This document shows, in pieces, positions 1-5,856 of a stretch of 14,719 nt of DNA. Below the pieces are notes generated by a model that searched no databases, was not told the origin of the DNA, and worked only from the letters and a program-made list of their open reading frames with translations. Source of the stretch: UCB2 sp964475735 (GTDB taxonomy: Bacteria; Chloroflexota; Dehalococcoidia; Tepidiformales; Tepidiformaceae); the NCBI GenBank assembly GCA_964475735.1, contig CAYYYI010000060.1, forward strand, positions 1 through 14,719, given 5' to 3'. How positions within the stretch are numbered: the stretch's first letter is position 1; every line of letters begins with the position of its first letter. Made by a program: the position numbers and the translations under genes.

Positions 1-2
1 GC

Positions 3-410
3 GACTTCGGCCGCTCGCTCATCTTCCGGCGCACGAAGATCGGCGTTGACAGGCTGACGGAGCAGTTGCAGCGCGCGGGCGTGCCCGCGAAGGCTATCCA
101 CGGCGACCTCAGCCAGCGCGAGCGCGACCGCGTGATGACGTCGTTCCGGGACGGCTCGCTGCAGTTCCTGATCGCCACGAATGTGGCCGCCAGGGGCCTC
201 GACATCCCCGACATCGAGCACGTCATCAACTACGACGTGCCCCAGAATGTCGAGGAGTACATCCACCGCATTGGGCGCACCGCCCGCGCGGGGAAGAAGG
301 GTGCGGCTATCACCTTCGTCGGCGAGTGGGAGTTGAGGGAGTGGGACCTCATCGTCGCCACCGTCGGCGCAACCGCGGTGCAGCAACTGGCCGTCCCCGC
401 CCGGTACTAG
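3..410 (+). CDS. DEAD-box RNA helicase, C-terminal part (5' end outside window)
   Basis: This is the RecA-like helicase domain 2 of an ATP-dependent DEAD-box RNA helicase, which unwinds short RNA duplexes during ribosome assembly or mRNA turnover. The frame is open from base 3 and ends at TAG 408-410, so the gene begins before the window. A TTG at 66 is internal and not a start. Visible motifs in order are motif IV (SLIFRRTK), the GDLSQRERDRVMTSF segment, motif V (ATNVAARGLDIP), the INYDVPQN segment and motif VI (YIHRIGRTARAG). Only about 40 residues follow motif VI, so the protein lacks the long basic or RNA-binding C-terminal extension of DeaD or DbpA. It looks like a minimal RhlE/CshA-like enzyme. 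Motifs I-III, including DEAD, are not visible, and the exact subfamily cannot be set. It converges on ribD, with 34 bases between stops. Confidence 0.93.
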   Translation, partial: DFGRSLIFRRTKIGVDRLTEQLQRAGVPAKAIHGDLSQRERDRVMTSFRDGSLQFLIATNVAARGLDIPDIEHVINYDVPQNVEEYIHRIGRTARAGKKGAAITFVGEWELREWDLIVATVGATAVQQLAVPARY

Positions 411-447
411 AAAAGGGAGCTTCTCCTGGCGGGCAGCGCGCCCGTCA
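411..447. terminator. Stem-loops between convergent helicase and ribD ends
   Basis: Two inverted repeats fill the gap between the convergent stops. The stronger one pairs 427-434 (TGGCGGGC) with 440-447 (GCCCGTCA), an 8-bp stem with one G.T wobble and a 5-base loop. Its right arm reaches into the ribD stop codon. The second is a small GGAG-AAG-CTCC stem, read on the minus strand, followed by CTTTTCT. That makes a weak intrinsic-terminator-like signal for ribD. No U-tract follows the large stem on the plus strand. Confidence 0.35.
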
Positions 448-1542
448 GGGGGGCCAGCTGCGCGTGTAGCCCCGGACGAGCACGTCGGGGCCGATGCGTT
501 CGACCTGCGGCGCTTCGAGCCGCCAGGCCTGCGCGACAAGGGCGGCCCCTTCGCCGCCCACCGCCCCCGGGCCATGGCCACCAATCACCACCGGGGCGAT
601 GAACGCCCAGACCTCGTCCACGTGCCCGCCATTGAAGAGCGCGCCGAGCGCCGTCGCGCCTCCTTCGGCCCAAACGGAAAGCACGCCGCGCGCGCCGAGT
701 TCGTCCATCAGTTGGGCGAGGTCCACTTCGGACGCCCCGCATTCCCACACCTCCGCTCCCTGCTCCGCCATTGCCCGTTTCCAGGCCGGGTCCGCCTCGC
801 AGGTGGTGGCGATGAGCGTTTGCCCGGGCTCTCGCAGGAGACGCGCGCCCGGGGGCGTCCGGCCGCGTCCATCAAGAACCACCCGCAGGGGCTGCCGCGC
901 GGCCGTGACCCCGCCCGGCCGGGCCGTGAGCGCGGGGTCGTCGGCGAGGACGGTGCCGCTGCCAACGAGGATAGCGTCGACCCACGCGCGCTCCCGGTGG
1001 GCGCGGTCGCGGGCGGCCTCGCCCGTGATCCACTTCGAATCTCCCGTGCGGGTGGCCGTGCGGCCATCGAGACTAGCGGCGAACTTCGCGATGACGTAGG
1101 GACGGCCCGTCAGCCGGTGCCTGGTGTAGGGGCGCAGCAGATCGCGTGCCGCTTCGCCGCCGTCACCGACCTCGACCTCAATCCCGGCCTCGCGCAGCAG
1201 AGCGGTTCCGCGGCCGCGCACGCCGGGGTCGGGGTCCTCCATGGCCACTACAACCCGGCGGCAGCCCGCGGCGACGATGGCCTCTGCGCAGGGCGGCGTG
1301 CGCTTGCCCGGGAACGGGGTGCAGGGTTCGAGCGTGACGTAGAGTTCGCAGCCGTGGGCGTCGATGCCGGAGAGAGCGGCCGCCTCGGCGTGCGGCCCCC
1401 CCGGGGGAGCGGTCGCCCCTTCCGAGATGACCCTGCCCTCACGCACCACGACGGCGCCGACCCACGGGTTGGGGCTGGTCGAGCCTCGCACAGAGGCGGC
1501 CAGTTCGAGGGCGCGCTGCATGTACGGCGAAGGGTCAGACAC
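445..1542 (-). CDS. ribD: Bifunctional riboflavin biosynthesis protein RibD
   Basis: RibD carries out two early steps of riboflavin synthesis in the cytoplasm. It deaminates diaminohydroxyphosphoribosylaminopyrimidine, then reduces the ribosyl chain with NADPH. The protein has 365 residues, the usual family length. The N-terminal deaminase (about 1-145) has the zinc/catalytic motif GPHAEAAAL (H51, E53) and cysteines C74 and C85. The reductase domain (about 147-360) starts at RPYVIAKFAASLDGRTAT and contains AILVGSGTVLADDP and a late VWAEGGATALGALF segment. The zinc loop reads PCTPFPGKRTPPC, two residues longer between the cysteines than the E. coli-type PC-8-C. The start is GTG at 1542, set by an AAGGTGA ribosome site at 1547-1553. 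No other rib gene is present. It is last in a same-strand series with the nitroreductase, core-binding-domain and DinB-like genes, 41 bases after the DinB-like stop. Confidence 0.96.
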   Translation of the reverse strand: MSDPSPYMQRALELAASVRGSTSPNPWVGAVVVREGRVISEGATAPPGGPHAEAAALSGIDAHGCELYVTLEPCTPFPGKRTPPCAEAIVAAGCRRVVVAMEDPDPGVRGRGTALLREAGIEVEVGDGGEAARDLLRPYTRHRLTGRPYVIAKFAASLDGRTATRTGDSKWITGEAARDRAHRERAWVDAILVGSGTVLADDPALTARPGGVTAARQPLRVVLDGRGRTPPGARLLREPGQTLIATTCEADPAWKRAMAEQGAEVWECGASEVDLAQLMDELGARGVLSVWAEGGATALGALFNGGHVDEVWAFIAPVVIGGHGPGAVGGEGAALVAQAWRLEAPQVERIGPDVLVRGYTRSWPP

Positions 1543-1546
1543 GGGG

Positions 1547-1553
1547 TCACCTT
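1547..1553 (-). promoter_or_regulatory. Ribosome binding site setting the ribD GTG start
   Basis: On the minus strand AAGGTGA stands four bases before GTG at 1542. No better-placed ATG exists, and the deaminase domain begins only a few residues later, so this site supports the GTG start. Confidence 0.6.
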
Positions 1554-1583
1554 ACAGCCTGCGGCGGGGCGGCCGCCATCGGC

Positions 1584-2063
1584 TCAGGACCGGTGCTCTG
1601 CCAGCCAGAGATCGCGCATCACCTGGGCGTGGCCGACGTGCTCGCGCAGGTGGCCGACGCTGCGGAAGAGCGCCTCCGCGCCGGTCATTGCGAGCGAAGG
1701 GTCTTCGGCCCAGGAGATGGTGGCATCAAGCGCGGAGGCCGGGGCGGACGTGAGCAGGGCGGCGAGGCCGGTTTCGAGAGCGTCCAATTCCTCCAGGGAG
1801 CGCTCCAGGTCCCAGCCGGTCTCCGCGAACGAAGCTGCGCGCGGCCCTTCGCGGTACGCCTGCAACGAGCCAACCTGGCCAACGCCCGCGGCCACGAAGA
1901 AGCGCAGCGAACTGCAAGTGTGCGCAACCAGCACCGAAAGCGGGTTCATGCCCGACGCGGGCGACCACGCCATGGCCTCGTCCGGCAGCCCCCGCAGGGC
2001 CGCGCGTAACATTTCGAGGGATTGCCGCGTGACCGCAAGGGCGGCGGCGCAGGTTCTGTCCAT
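1584..2063 (-). CDS. DinB-like (DUF664-type) four-helix-bundle protein
   Basis: This 159-residue protein belongs to the DinB/YfiT-like superfamily, small helical-bundle proteins that bind a metal through three histidines. Some members are thiol-dependent (bacillithiol or mycothiol) S-transferases or hydrolases; most are uncharacterised. Visible signs are length, helical character, H48 in PLSVLVAHTCSS, and the terminal signature GHLREHVGHAQVMRDLW, which supplies H138 and H142. The reading frame stays open upstream as far as 2414, but that extension is arginine/proline-rich and antisense-like. The ATG at 2063 starts the family-like sequence. TACAAT lies exactly six bases before this ATG and no clear Shine-Dalgarno is seen, so the gene may also have its own leaderless transcript. 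It lies 38 bases after the core-binding-domain protein. The substrate is unknown. Confidence 0.85.
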   Translation of the reverse strand: MDRTCAAALAVTRQSLEMLRAALRGLPDEAMAWSPASGMNPLSVLVAHTCSSLRFFVAAGVGQVGSLQAYREGPRAASFAETGWDLERSLEELDALETGLAALLTSAPASALDATISWAEDPSLAMTGAEALFRSVGHLREHVGHAQVMRDLWLAEHRS

Positions 2064-2069
2064 CGGCGC

Positions 2070-2075
2070 ATTGTA
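2070..2075 (-). promoter_or_regulatory. -10-like TACAAT, leaderless spacing to the DinB-like ATG
   Basis: The minus strand reads TACAAT-GCGCCG-ATG. A hexamer matching the -10 consensus at five of six places lies six bases before the start codon, so transcription would begin at or next to the ATG. No good -35 is visible at 17 bases upstream, so this is tentative. Confidence 0.35.
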
Positions 2076-2101
2076 ACCACCCCGGCGGAGGGGCGGCCGC
2101 C

Positions 2102-2485
2102 TTACCCCTGGTGCACCCCGGATTGCAGCAGCACGCCATTGTGGATGAGGAAGCTGCGCACCGTGTTGCCCCACTTCGCCTGGCGGATGCGCGACCCCTC
2201 GATCGTCTCCTGCCAGGCGTTGATGGCGTTGGCGTACCGTTCGCGGCCCTTCACCCGGATGCGCTTCTCCCCGTTTTTGATCATGGTGGTCTCTTTGATC
2301 ACCTGGTCGGGGTCGCGATTCATGAGGCGACAGAACGCCTCCAGGATCGGCAGGCGTTCCGGGTCGTCGGTGGCGGGGTCGCCGCCCCAGTGGCTCTTCA
2401 GTCCCGCCAGCCACTCCTGGACGGTCCGGTATTCGAGCATAGGGCGCAGTTCGACAGGGGCTTCCGTTGCTTCTTCGTTCGCCAT
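2102..2485 (-). CDS. Stand-alone SAM-like core-binding-domain protein (integrase N-terminal-like, no catalytic domain)
   Basis: This is a 127-residue hypothetical protein. Residues about 20-120 look like the helical SAM-like core-binding domain that precedes the catalytic domain in tyrosine recombinases: a TVQEWLAGLKS helix, LPILEAFCRLMNRDPDQVI, a charged linker KNGEKRIRVKGRERY, then NAINAWQETI and the final helix WGNTVRSFLIHNGVLLQ. The phrase 'F-R-L-M-x-R-D-P-D-x-V-I ... V-R-S-F-L-x-x-N-G-V-x-L' recalls integrase-like proteins. The protein stops there. No R-H-R-Y recombinase domain follows, in frame or in a neighbouring frame, where a DinB-like gene lies. The start ATG at 2485 sits two bases after the nitroreductase stop, which suggests translational coupling. 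It could be a DNA-binding accessory factor or a relic that has been kept. The fold call is by eye. Confidence 0.72.
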   Translation of the reverse strand: MANEEATEAPVELRPMLEYRTVQEWLAGLKSHWGGDPATDDPERLPILEAFCRLMNRDPDQVIKETTMIKNGEKRIRVKGRERYANAINAWQETIEGSRIRQAKWGNTVRSFLIHNGVLLQSGVHQG

Positions 2486-2487
2486 CC

Positions 2488-3276
2488 CTACATCGGCAGG
2501 CCGTACTTGCCGGCCAGGCGCTTGATCTCGGCGATGCGGTCGGGGTTGTTCGGCTTGGCCGGCTCCTGGATCATCTTCGCGGCCTTCAGGTCTTCCACCA
2601 CCTTCGGGTCTCGCCTGAACGGCTTGCCGTACTCGCCTTCGGAGTAGAGCTCTTCGAATGGGGGCCGCGGGCGCTGGCCGCCGCCGTCCCAACTCTCCGC
2701 CGGGTAGCCAACGAGGATGGTCGGCATCGGAATCCAGTCATCCGGTGTCTTGAACACTTCCTTCAGCACTTCGCCGTTCAGGGTGACCATGCAGACGGCC
2801 AGCCCTTCGTCGACGCCCGCAAGCAGGGCCTGCGAGACCGCCATGCCCACGTCGAAGGTGGAGTAAATCGGGTACGCCGGGCCTTCGGTCATGGGCTTCA
2901 GGATCTGCGGGTAGACGAACTCGTCGACGAACTTGTGGCTCCAGCCGTGGGTGGGGGCCAGCGCGCCGACGTCGACCAGTTCGCGCAGCCGCGAGCCCTG
3001 GATCTTGTTGACGATGCTCAGGTCGTTGAACCAGTGGATGTGGACCGGGGCCATCTCGACGTTGAGGGCGGCAACGGGGGTGAGCAGCCGCTTGAGCTGG
3101 TCCGGCTTCAGGTCGTCGCGGAAGCTCACGACGGCGCGGGCCCACTGCGCGTTCACGGCGCATGAAGAGAGGCGCGCGGCTTCGAGCATCTTCTGGATCT
3201 TCTCGCGCTCGACGGGCCTGTCGGGCTCGAAGAAGCGGATGGAGCGGCGGCGGCCGACGACTTCCTTGAATTCCAC
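2488..3276 (-). CDS. Nitroreductase-family FMN oxidoreductase with C-terminal tail
   Basis: This protein of 262 residues belongs to the FMN-dependent nitroreductase family: soluble enzymes, usually dimers, that use NAD(P)H to reduce nitro groups, quinones, flavins or other electron-poor substrates. Residues 6-16 (VVGRRRSIRFF) are the usual N-terminal FMN-phosphate-binding motif, with basic residues at 9-11 and 14. Residues 142-160 (FDVGMAVSQALLAGVDEGLA) form the helix of the second half, and PTILVGYPAE (185-194) is the typical strand before the C-terminus. Beyond it lie about 65 further residues (PRPPFEELYSEGEYGKPF and a charged tail), more than in compact NfsB-like enzymes. GTG at 3276 is chosen because GGAGG lies seven bases upstream; the frame runs on to 3378 without family-like sequence. 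It heads a likely operon with the core-binding-domain, DinB-like and ribD genes. Its substrate cannot be read from sequence. Confidence 0.9.
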   Translation of the reverse strand: MEFKEVVGRRRSIRFFEPDRPVEREKIQKMLEAARLSSCAVNAQWARAVVSFRDDLKPDQLKRLLTPVAALNVEMAPVHIHWFNDLSIVNKIQGSRLRELVDVGALAPTHGWSHKFVDEFVYPQILKPMTEGPAYPIYSTFDVGMAVSQALLAGVDEGLAVCMVTLNGEVLKEVFKTPDDWIPMPTILVGYPAESWDGGGQRPRPPFEELYSEGEYGKPFRRDPKVVEDLKAAKMIQEPAKPNNPDRIAEIKRLAGKYGLPM

Positions 3277-3283
3277 GGGTAAA

Positions 3284-3288
3284 CCTCC
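3284..3288 (-). promoter_or_regulatory. Ribosome binding site GGAGG fixing the nitroreductase GTG start
   Basis: GGAGG on the minus strand lies seven bases before GTG at 3276. It rules against upstream starts in the same open frame. Confidence 0.75.
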
Positions 3289-3307
3289 GAGTCTCCGGTT
3301 TGGGCGA

Positions 3308-3336
3308 ATCATGGGCCGTGAACGGCCCGCAGTCAA
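3308..3336 (-). promoter_or_regulatory. Sigma-70-like promoter of the nitroreductase operon with palindrome in the spacer
   Basis: On the minus strand TTGACT (3331-3336, five of six -35 matches) is followed after exactly 17 bases by CATGAT (3308-3313, four of six -10 matches). The start of transcription would be near 3301, about 25 bases before the GTG at 3276. The spacer is almost filled by a perfect inverted repeat at 3313-3328, with 7-bp arms GGGCCGT and ACGGCCC around GA. An inverted repeat between -35 and -10 is a classic place for a repressor, or for a MerR-type activator, to bind. Confidence 0.55.
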
Positions 3337-3379
3337 CGGAAAGCGGGGCCCCGGCGTGGCCCGCCAGGCGTGCCCCAAG

Positions 3380-3385
3380 TATCAT
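3380..3385 (+). promoter_or_regulatory. Possible -10 (TATCAT) of the lipocalin-like gene
   Basis: TATCAT matches five of six -10 positions and would place the transcript start near 3392, just before the GGGAGGA ribosome site at 3398-3404. The -35 region, around 3357-3362, is poor. Confidence 0.3.
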
Positions 3386-3416
3386 CGCCCCCGGCGAGGG
3401 AGGAACGAAAAGCCAC

Positions 3417-3863
3417 ATGGGCAGGGAGCAGTTCGTGGGCGCGTGGGGCCTGGTTTCGTTCGAATCGCGCCGGCCGGATGGGACGGTGGCGCTGCCCTAT
3501 GGCGAAGAGCCGATCGGCATCTGCATCTGGCTCGCAAACGGGCACTTCGCCGCCCAACTGATGCGGCCCGACAGGCCGCGGTTCGCCTCGGAAGATCCGT
3601 TCACGGGCACGCCCGAAGAGATGCAGCGCGCCTTCGCCGGGTGCATCGCCTACTTCGGCGAATGGGAGGTCGACGAGGCCAATCAGCGCGTCATCCACCA
3701 CGTCCACGGCAGCATGCATCCGAACATGATTGGCGGCGACCAGGTGCGCGGGTACGAATTCCGCGATGGCCGGCTGGTCCTCATCCCCCCGCCGCGCGAG
3801 GTTCGCGGCGAAACCATCACCAGCGAGCTGGCGTGGGAGCGCATCCCGGGGCCCCTCCAGTAA
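3417..3863 (+). CDS. Lipocalin-like domain protein
   Basis: A 148-residue cytoplasmic protein of the lipocalin-like type (Pfam Lipocalin_5 style), a small beta-barrel found alone in many bacteria and as a domain in some fungal biosynthetic enzymes. The family pattern is clear in order: FVGAWGLVSFESRRPDG (6-22), YGEEPIGICIW (28-38), NGHFAAQLMRPDRPRFAS (41-58), TPEEMQRAFAGCIAYFGEWEVD (65-86), VIHHVHGSMHPNMIGGDQVR (92-111), then a final LAWERI strand (139-143). There is no signal peptide. ATG at 3417 is preceded by GGGAGGA 12 bases upstream; an earlier in-frame start at 3300 lies in the opposing promoter and gives no family-like sequence. It is read away from the nitroreductase, from a shared 140-base intergenic region. 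Ligand and function are unknown. Confidence 0.88.
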   Translation: MGREQFVGAWGLVSFESRRPDGTVALPYGEEPIGICIWLANGHFAAQLMRPDRPRFASEDPFTGTPEEMQRAFAGCIAYFGEWEVDEANQRVIHHVHGSMHPNMIGGDQVRGYEFRDGRLVLIPPPREVRGETITSELAWERIPGPLQ

Positions 3864-3873
3864 CTTCAGGGTA

Positions 3874-3882
3874 TGCTAGACT
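3874..3882 (+). promoter_or_regulatory. Extended -10 promoter of the toxin-antitoxin operon
   Basis: TGCTAGACT fits an extended -10 (TG, one base, then TAGACT). Transcription would begin near 3889, inside the tandem palindromes at 3881-3900. No recognisable -35 is seen, which is common for extended -10 promoters. Confidence 0.4.
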
Positions 3883-3900
3883 TAGCTAAGCTTAGCTAAG
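3881..3900 (+). promoter_or_regulatory. Tandem palindromic operator of the toxin-antitoxin operon
   Basis: Two identical, abutting copies of the perfect 10-bp palindrome CTTAGCTAAG lie at 3881-3890 and 3891-3900. The whole 20 bp is itself a perfect palindrome. It overlaps the predicted transcript start and its last bases form the AAGGA ribosome site (3898-3902) seven bases before the antitoxin ATG. Antitoxins of this kind repress their own operon through palindromes in this position, so this is the likely autoregulatory operator. It is also strikingly AT-rich for this region. Confidence 0.75.
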
Positions 3901-3909
3901 GAACCCACG

Positions 3910-4173
3910 ATGACCATCACCGTCAACACACACGAGGCGAAGACCCGCCTTTCCGAGTTGCTCACTGCCGCCGAACGCGGCGAGGACGTTGTCATAGCCC
4001 GTGCGGGCAAGCCCGTGGCTCGCCTGGTGCCCGTTGCGCCGGCAAAGCCGCGCCGGCGCATCCCGGGTTCAGCCCGCGGCGAATTCACCATATCTCCCGA
4101 TTTCGATGCGCCCATGACCGAGGCTGAGCTGGCGGAGTGGGTAGACGCGCCCCTGGTGGCTGAACCCCGGTGA
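3910..4173 (+). CDS. Phd/YefM-family antitoxin
   Basis: An 87-residue antitoxin of a type II toxin-antitoxin module. The N-terminal Phd/YefM DNA-binding fold is seen in THEAKTRLSELLTAAERGEDVVI followed by ARAGKPVARLVPV (about residues 7-44). The C-terminal part carries FDAPMTEAELAEW (about 65-77), the usual toxin-covering segment of antitoxins paired with PIN toxins. The protein would bind its own promoter at the palindromes at 3881-3900 and neutralise the VapC toxin. ATG at 3910 follows AAGGA. Its TGA stop overlaps the toxin GTG by four bases (GTGA, 4170-4173), so the two are translated as a coupled pair. It is often called VapB, although the fold is Phd/YefM. Confidence 0.93.
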   Translation: MTITVNTHEAKTRLSELLTAAERGEDVVIARAGKPVARLVPVAPAKPRRRIPGSARGEFTISPDFDAPMTEAELAEWVDAPLVAEPR

Positions 4174-4556
4174 GGGCTCTTCTCGACACGAACGCCTTCC
4201 TCTGGTGGATTGGCGACAACCCGCGGCTGAGCCGGGCGGCGAGGGAATTCCTGGAAGATGGCGAGCACGAGATCTACCTCAGTGCCGTTTCGGCCGCGGA
4301 GATTGCTGTGAAGGTTCGCGCAGGCAAGTTGACCGCACCCGGCGATCTCTTCGCCTGGATCAACCGGCACATGGCGGCAAACGGCTTCCTCGAGCTGCCG
4401 CTTTTTGTGCACCACGCCCTCGGGATCGCTGCCCTTCGATTGGTGCACGGCGACCCGTTCGACCGCCTTCTCATTGCCCAGGCCGTCCACGAAGACCTCG
4501 TTGTGGTCACCAGCGACGCCACCTTTGATCGCTATCCCGTGACCGTCGTCTGGTAG
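4170..4556 (+). CDS. vapC: VapC-type PIN-domain ribonuclease toxin (Sll0205-like)
   Basis: A 128-residue PIN-domain protein. PIN toxins are Mg2+-dependent endoribonucleases that cut tRNA or rRNA and stop growth until neutralised. The acidic residues expected at the active site are visible: D6 in RALLDTNAFLWW, E44 in SAVSAAEIAVKV, D98 in HGDPFDRLLIAQA and D116 or D120 in TSDATFDRYPV. The LLDTNAFLWW start and DPFDRLLIAQA segment match the Sll0205-like PIN subgroup, usually paired with Phd-type antitoxins as here. GTG at 4170 is fixed by the four-base overlap with the antitoxin stop. All catalytic acids are intact, so the toxin looks active. The RNA target cannot be predicted. Confidence 0.93.
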   Translation: MRALLDTNAFLWWIGDNPRLSRAAREFLEDGEHEIYLSAVSAAEIAVKVRAGKLTAPGDLFAWINRHMAANGFLELPLFVHHALGIAALRLVHGDPFDRLLIAQAVHEDLVVVTSDATFDRYPVTVVW

Positions 4557-4560
4557 ACCT

Positions 4561-4592
4561 CCACTCGCTCACGCTTGCGGCTCGGCGAGGGG
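4561..4592. terminator. Stem-loop between convergent vapC and acyl-CoA dehydrogenase genes
   Basis: CCACTCGC (4561-4568) can pair with GCGAGGGG (4585-4592) with one mismatch, around a 16-base loop that holds an inner CGC-TT-GCG stem. It is the only structured element in the 48-base gap between the two converging genes. No U-tract follows on either strand, so its role as terminator is a guess. Confidence 0.3.
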
Positions 4593-4604
4593 GGTGATGA
4601 CTCC

Positions 4605-5768
4605 CTACCCGTACACCAGGACCCGGTCGATCATGGCGCGGCTGATGACGACGCGTTGCACCTGCGAGGTGCCCTCCACGATCATGAGCTGCCGCGCGTC
4701 GCGGTAGTGGCGCTCCAGGGGGTGGTCCTTCATGTACCCCTGCGCGCCCAGCACCTGGAGGGCGTCGAAAGCCACGCGGTTCGCCATCTCTGTTGCGAAC
4801 GCCTTGGCGATGGAGAGGTTGTGCGCGTATTCGCGCGTGAACTTCCCCTGGTCCACCAGCCAGGCGGCCTTGTAGATCAGGTTCCGCGCCGCCTCTATCT
4901 GGATGGCCATGTCGGCGAACATGAACTGGATGGCTTCGAAGTCGATCACGGCGCTGCCGAACGCCTTCCGTCCGCGCGCCCACTCGAGCGCGTAGCTCGC
5001 CGCCCCCTCGGCCAGCCCGACGCCGCGCGCCCCGACCGTCGGCCGCATCGAATTGAGCGTGAGCATGGCGGTGTTGAAGCCGGCGCCTTCGGCCCCGCCC
5101 AGCATGTTTTCGGCGGGCACGCGCACGTCGCTGAAGCTGAAGTGCACCGTGGGCACGCTGCGCACGCCCATCTTGTCGTCCGTGCGGTCGATGCGGATGC
5201 CTGGGGAGTGGGCGTCGACCACGAAGGCGCTGATCCCCTTCGCTCCCGGGCCGCCAGTCCTGGCAAAGACCGTTAGATAGTCCGCAACAGTCCCACCTGA
5301 GATATAGACCTTGTTCCCATTCAGGACAAAGTCATCGCCATCGCGCATGGCGCGCGTTTCCAGGTTCGCCGCGTCCGAGCCGTGGTCGGGTTCGGTGAGG
5401 CAGAAGGCGCCTTTGGTGTCGCCCGCGGCCAGGGCGGGCAGGTACTGCTGCTGCTGCTCGTTTGTCCCACCCAGGACTATTGGCCGCGTCGGCAGGCCGC
5501 TGAGGACGAGCATCAGCCCGGCGCCGCACTCGTACTTCGCCACCTCTTCGATCGCCAGGCAGATGGGCAGGATGCCGTTGCCGGTGCCGCCCATCGATTC
5601 CGGGATGGCCATGCCCAGCAGGCCCGCCTTCTTGAACGCCTCGAAGAAGTCGTGCGGGTACTCGCCCGTCTCATCGACCTCCTTGGCGCGAGGGGCGATG
5701 ACCTCGCGCGCGATGCGCCGCGCCGTGTCCTTGATGAGACGGTGTTCTTCGGAAAGTTCGAAATCCAT
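4605..5768 (-). CDS. Acyl-CoA dehydrogenase
   Basis: A 387-residue FAD flavoenzyme that oxidises an acyl-CoA to the 2,3-enoyl-CoA and passes electrons to electron-transfer flavoprotein. Domains in order: N-terminal helical domain (about 1-115), middle beta domain with CLTEPDHGSDA (123-133) and KMGVRSVPTVHFSFSDVRVP (199-218), and C-terminal helical domain with LERHYRDAR (351-359). The catalytic base is E365 in VEGTSQVQR, the position used by short/medium-chain enzymes. Chain specificity (butyryl, medium, or another branch such as glutaryl) cannot be decided. ATG at 5768 gives the canonical family start MDFELSEEHRLIKD, with a weak GGCGGAG upstream. It follows the enoyl-CoA hydratase/isomerase gene at 88 bases on the same strand, so the pair likely provides two consecutive steps of a CoA-ester degradation route. 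Confidence 0.96.
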   Translation of the reverse strand: MDFELSEEHRLIKDTARRIAREVIAPRAKEVDETGEYPHDFFEAFKKAGLLGMAIPESMGGTGNGILPICLAIEEVAKYECGAGLMLVLSGLPTRPIVLGGTNEQQQQYLPALAAGDTKGAFCLTEPDHGSDAANLETRAMRDGDDFVLNGNKVYISGGTVADYLTVFARTGGPGAKGISAFVVDAHSPGIRIDRTDDKMGVRSVPTVHFSFSDVRVPAENMLGGAEGAGFNTAMLTLNSMRPTVGARGVGLAEGAASYALEWARGRKAFGSAVIDFEAIQFMFADMAIQIEAARNLIYKAAWLVDQGKFTREYAHNLSIAKAFATEMANRVAFDALQVLGAQGYMKDHPLERHYRDARQLMIVEGTSQVQRVVISRAMIDRVLVYG

Positions 5769-5823
5769 GGGGGGCTCCGCCGGTACGAAAGGATGCCCCG
5801 CAGTCTACCAGCCTCGTCCGTGT

Positions 5824-5844
5824 GGGGAGGGAGGAGGGAGGAGG
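5824..5844 (+). repeat. Purine-rich 7-base repeat tract
   Basis: The plus strand has GGGG-A-GGG followed by two rounds of a GGAGGGA-like heptamer, all purine for 21 bases, in the gap between the hydratase/isomerase stop and the acyl-CoA dehydrogenase start. The transcript of the operon carries the C/T-rich complement. It is next to a GGCCG-CTTC-CGGCC stem at 5843-5856. The role is unknown; G-quadruplex formation on the plus strand is conceivable. Confidence 0.4.
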
Positions 5845-5856
5845 CCGCTTCCGGCC

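Noticed and set aside
574..2076. Long plus-strand open frame (500 codons) over ribD and the DinB-like gene
   Set aside because: It is antisense to RibD, which has complete family motifs. High GC makes long open shadow frames common, and the product is Arg/Gly/Pro-rich with no domain.
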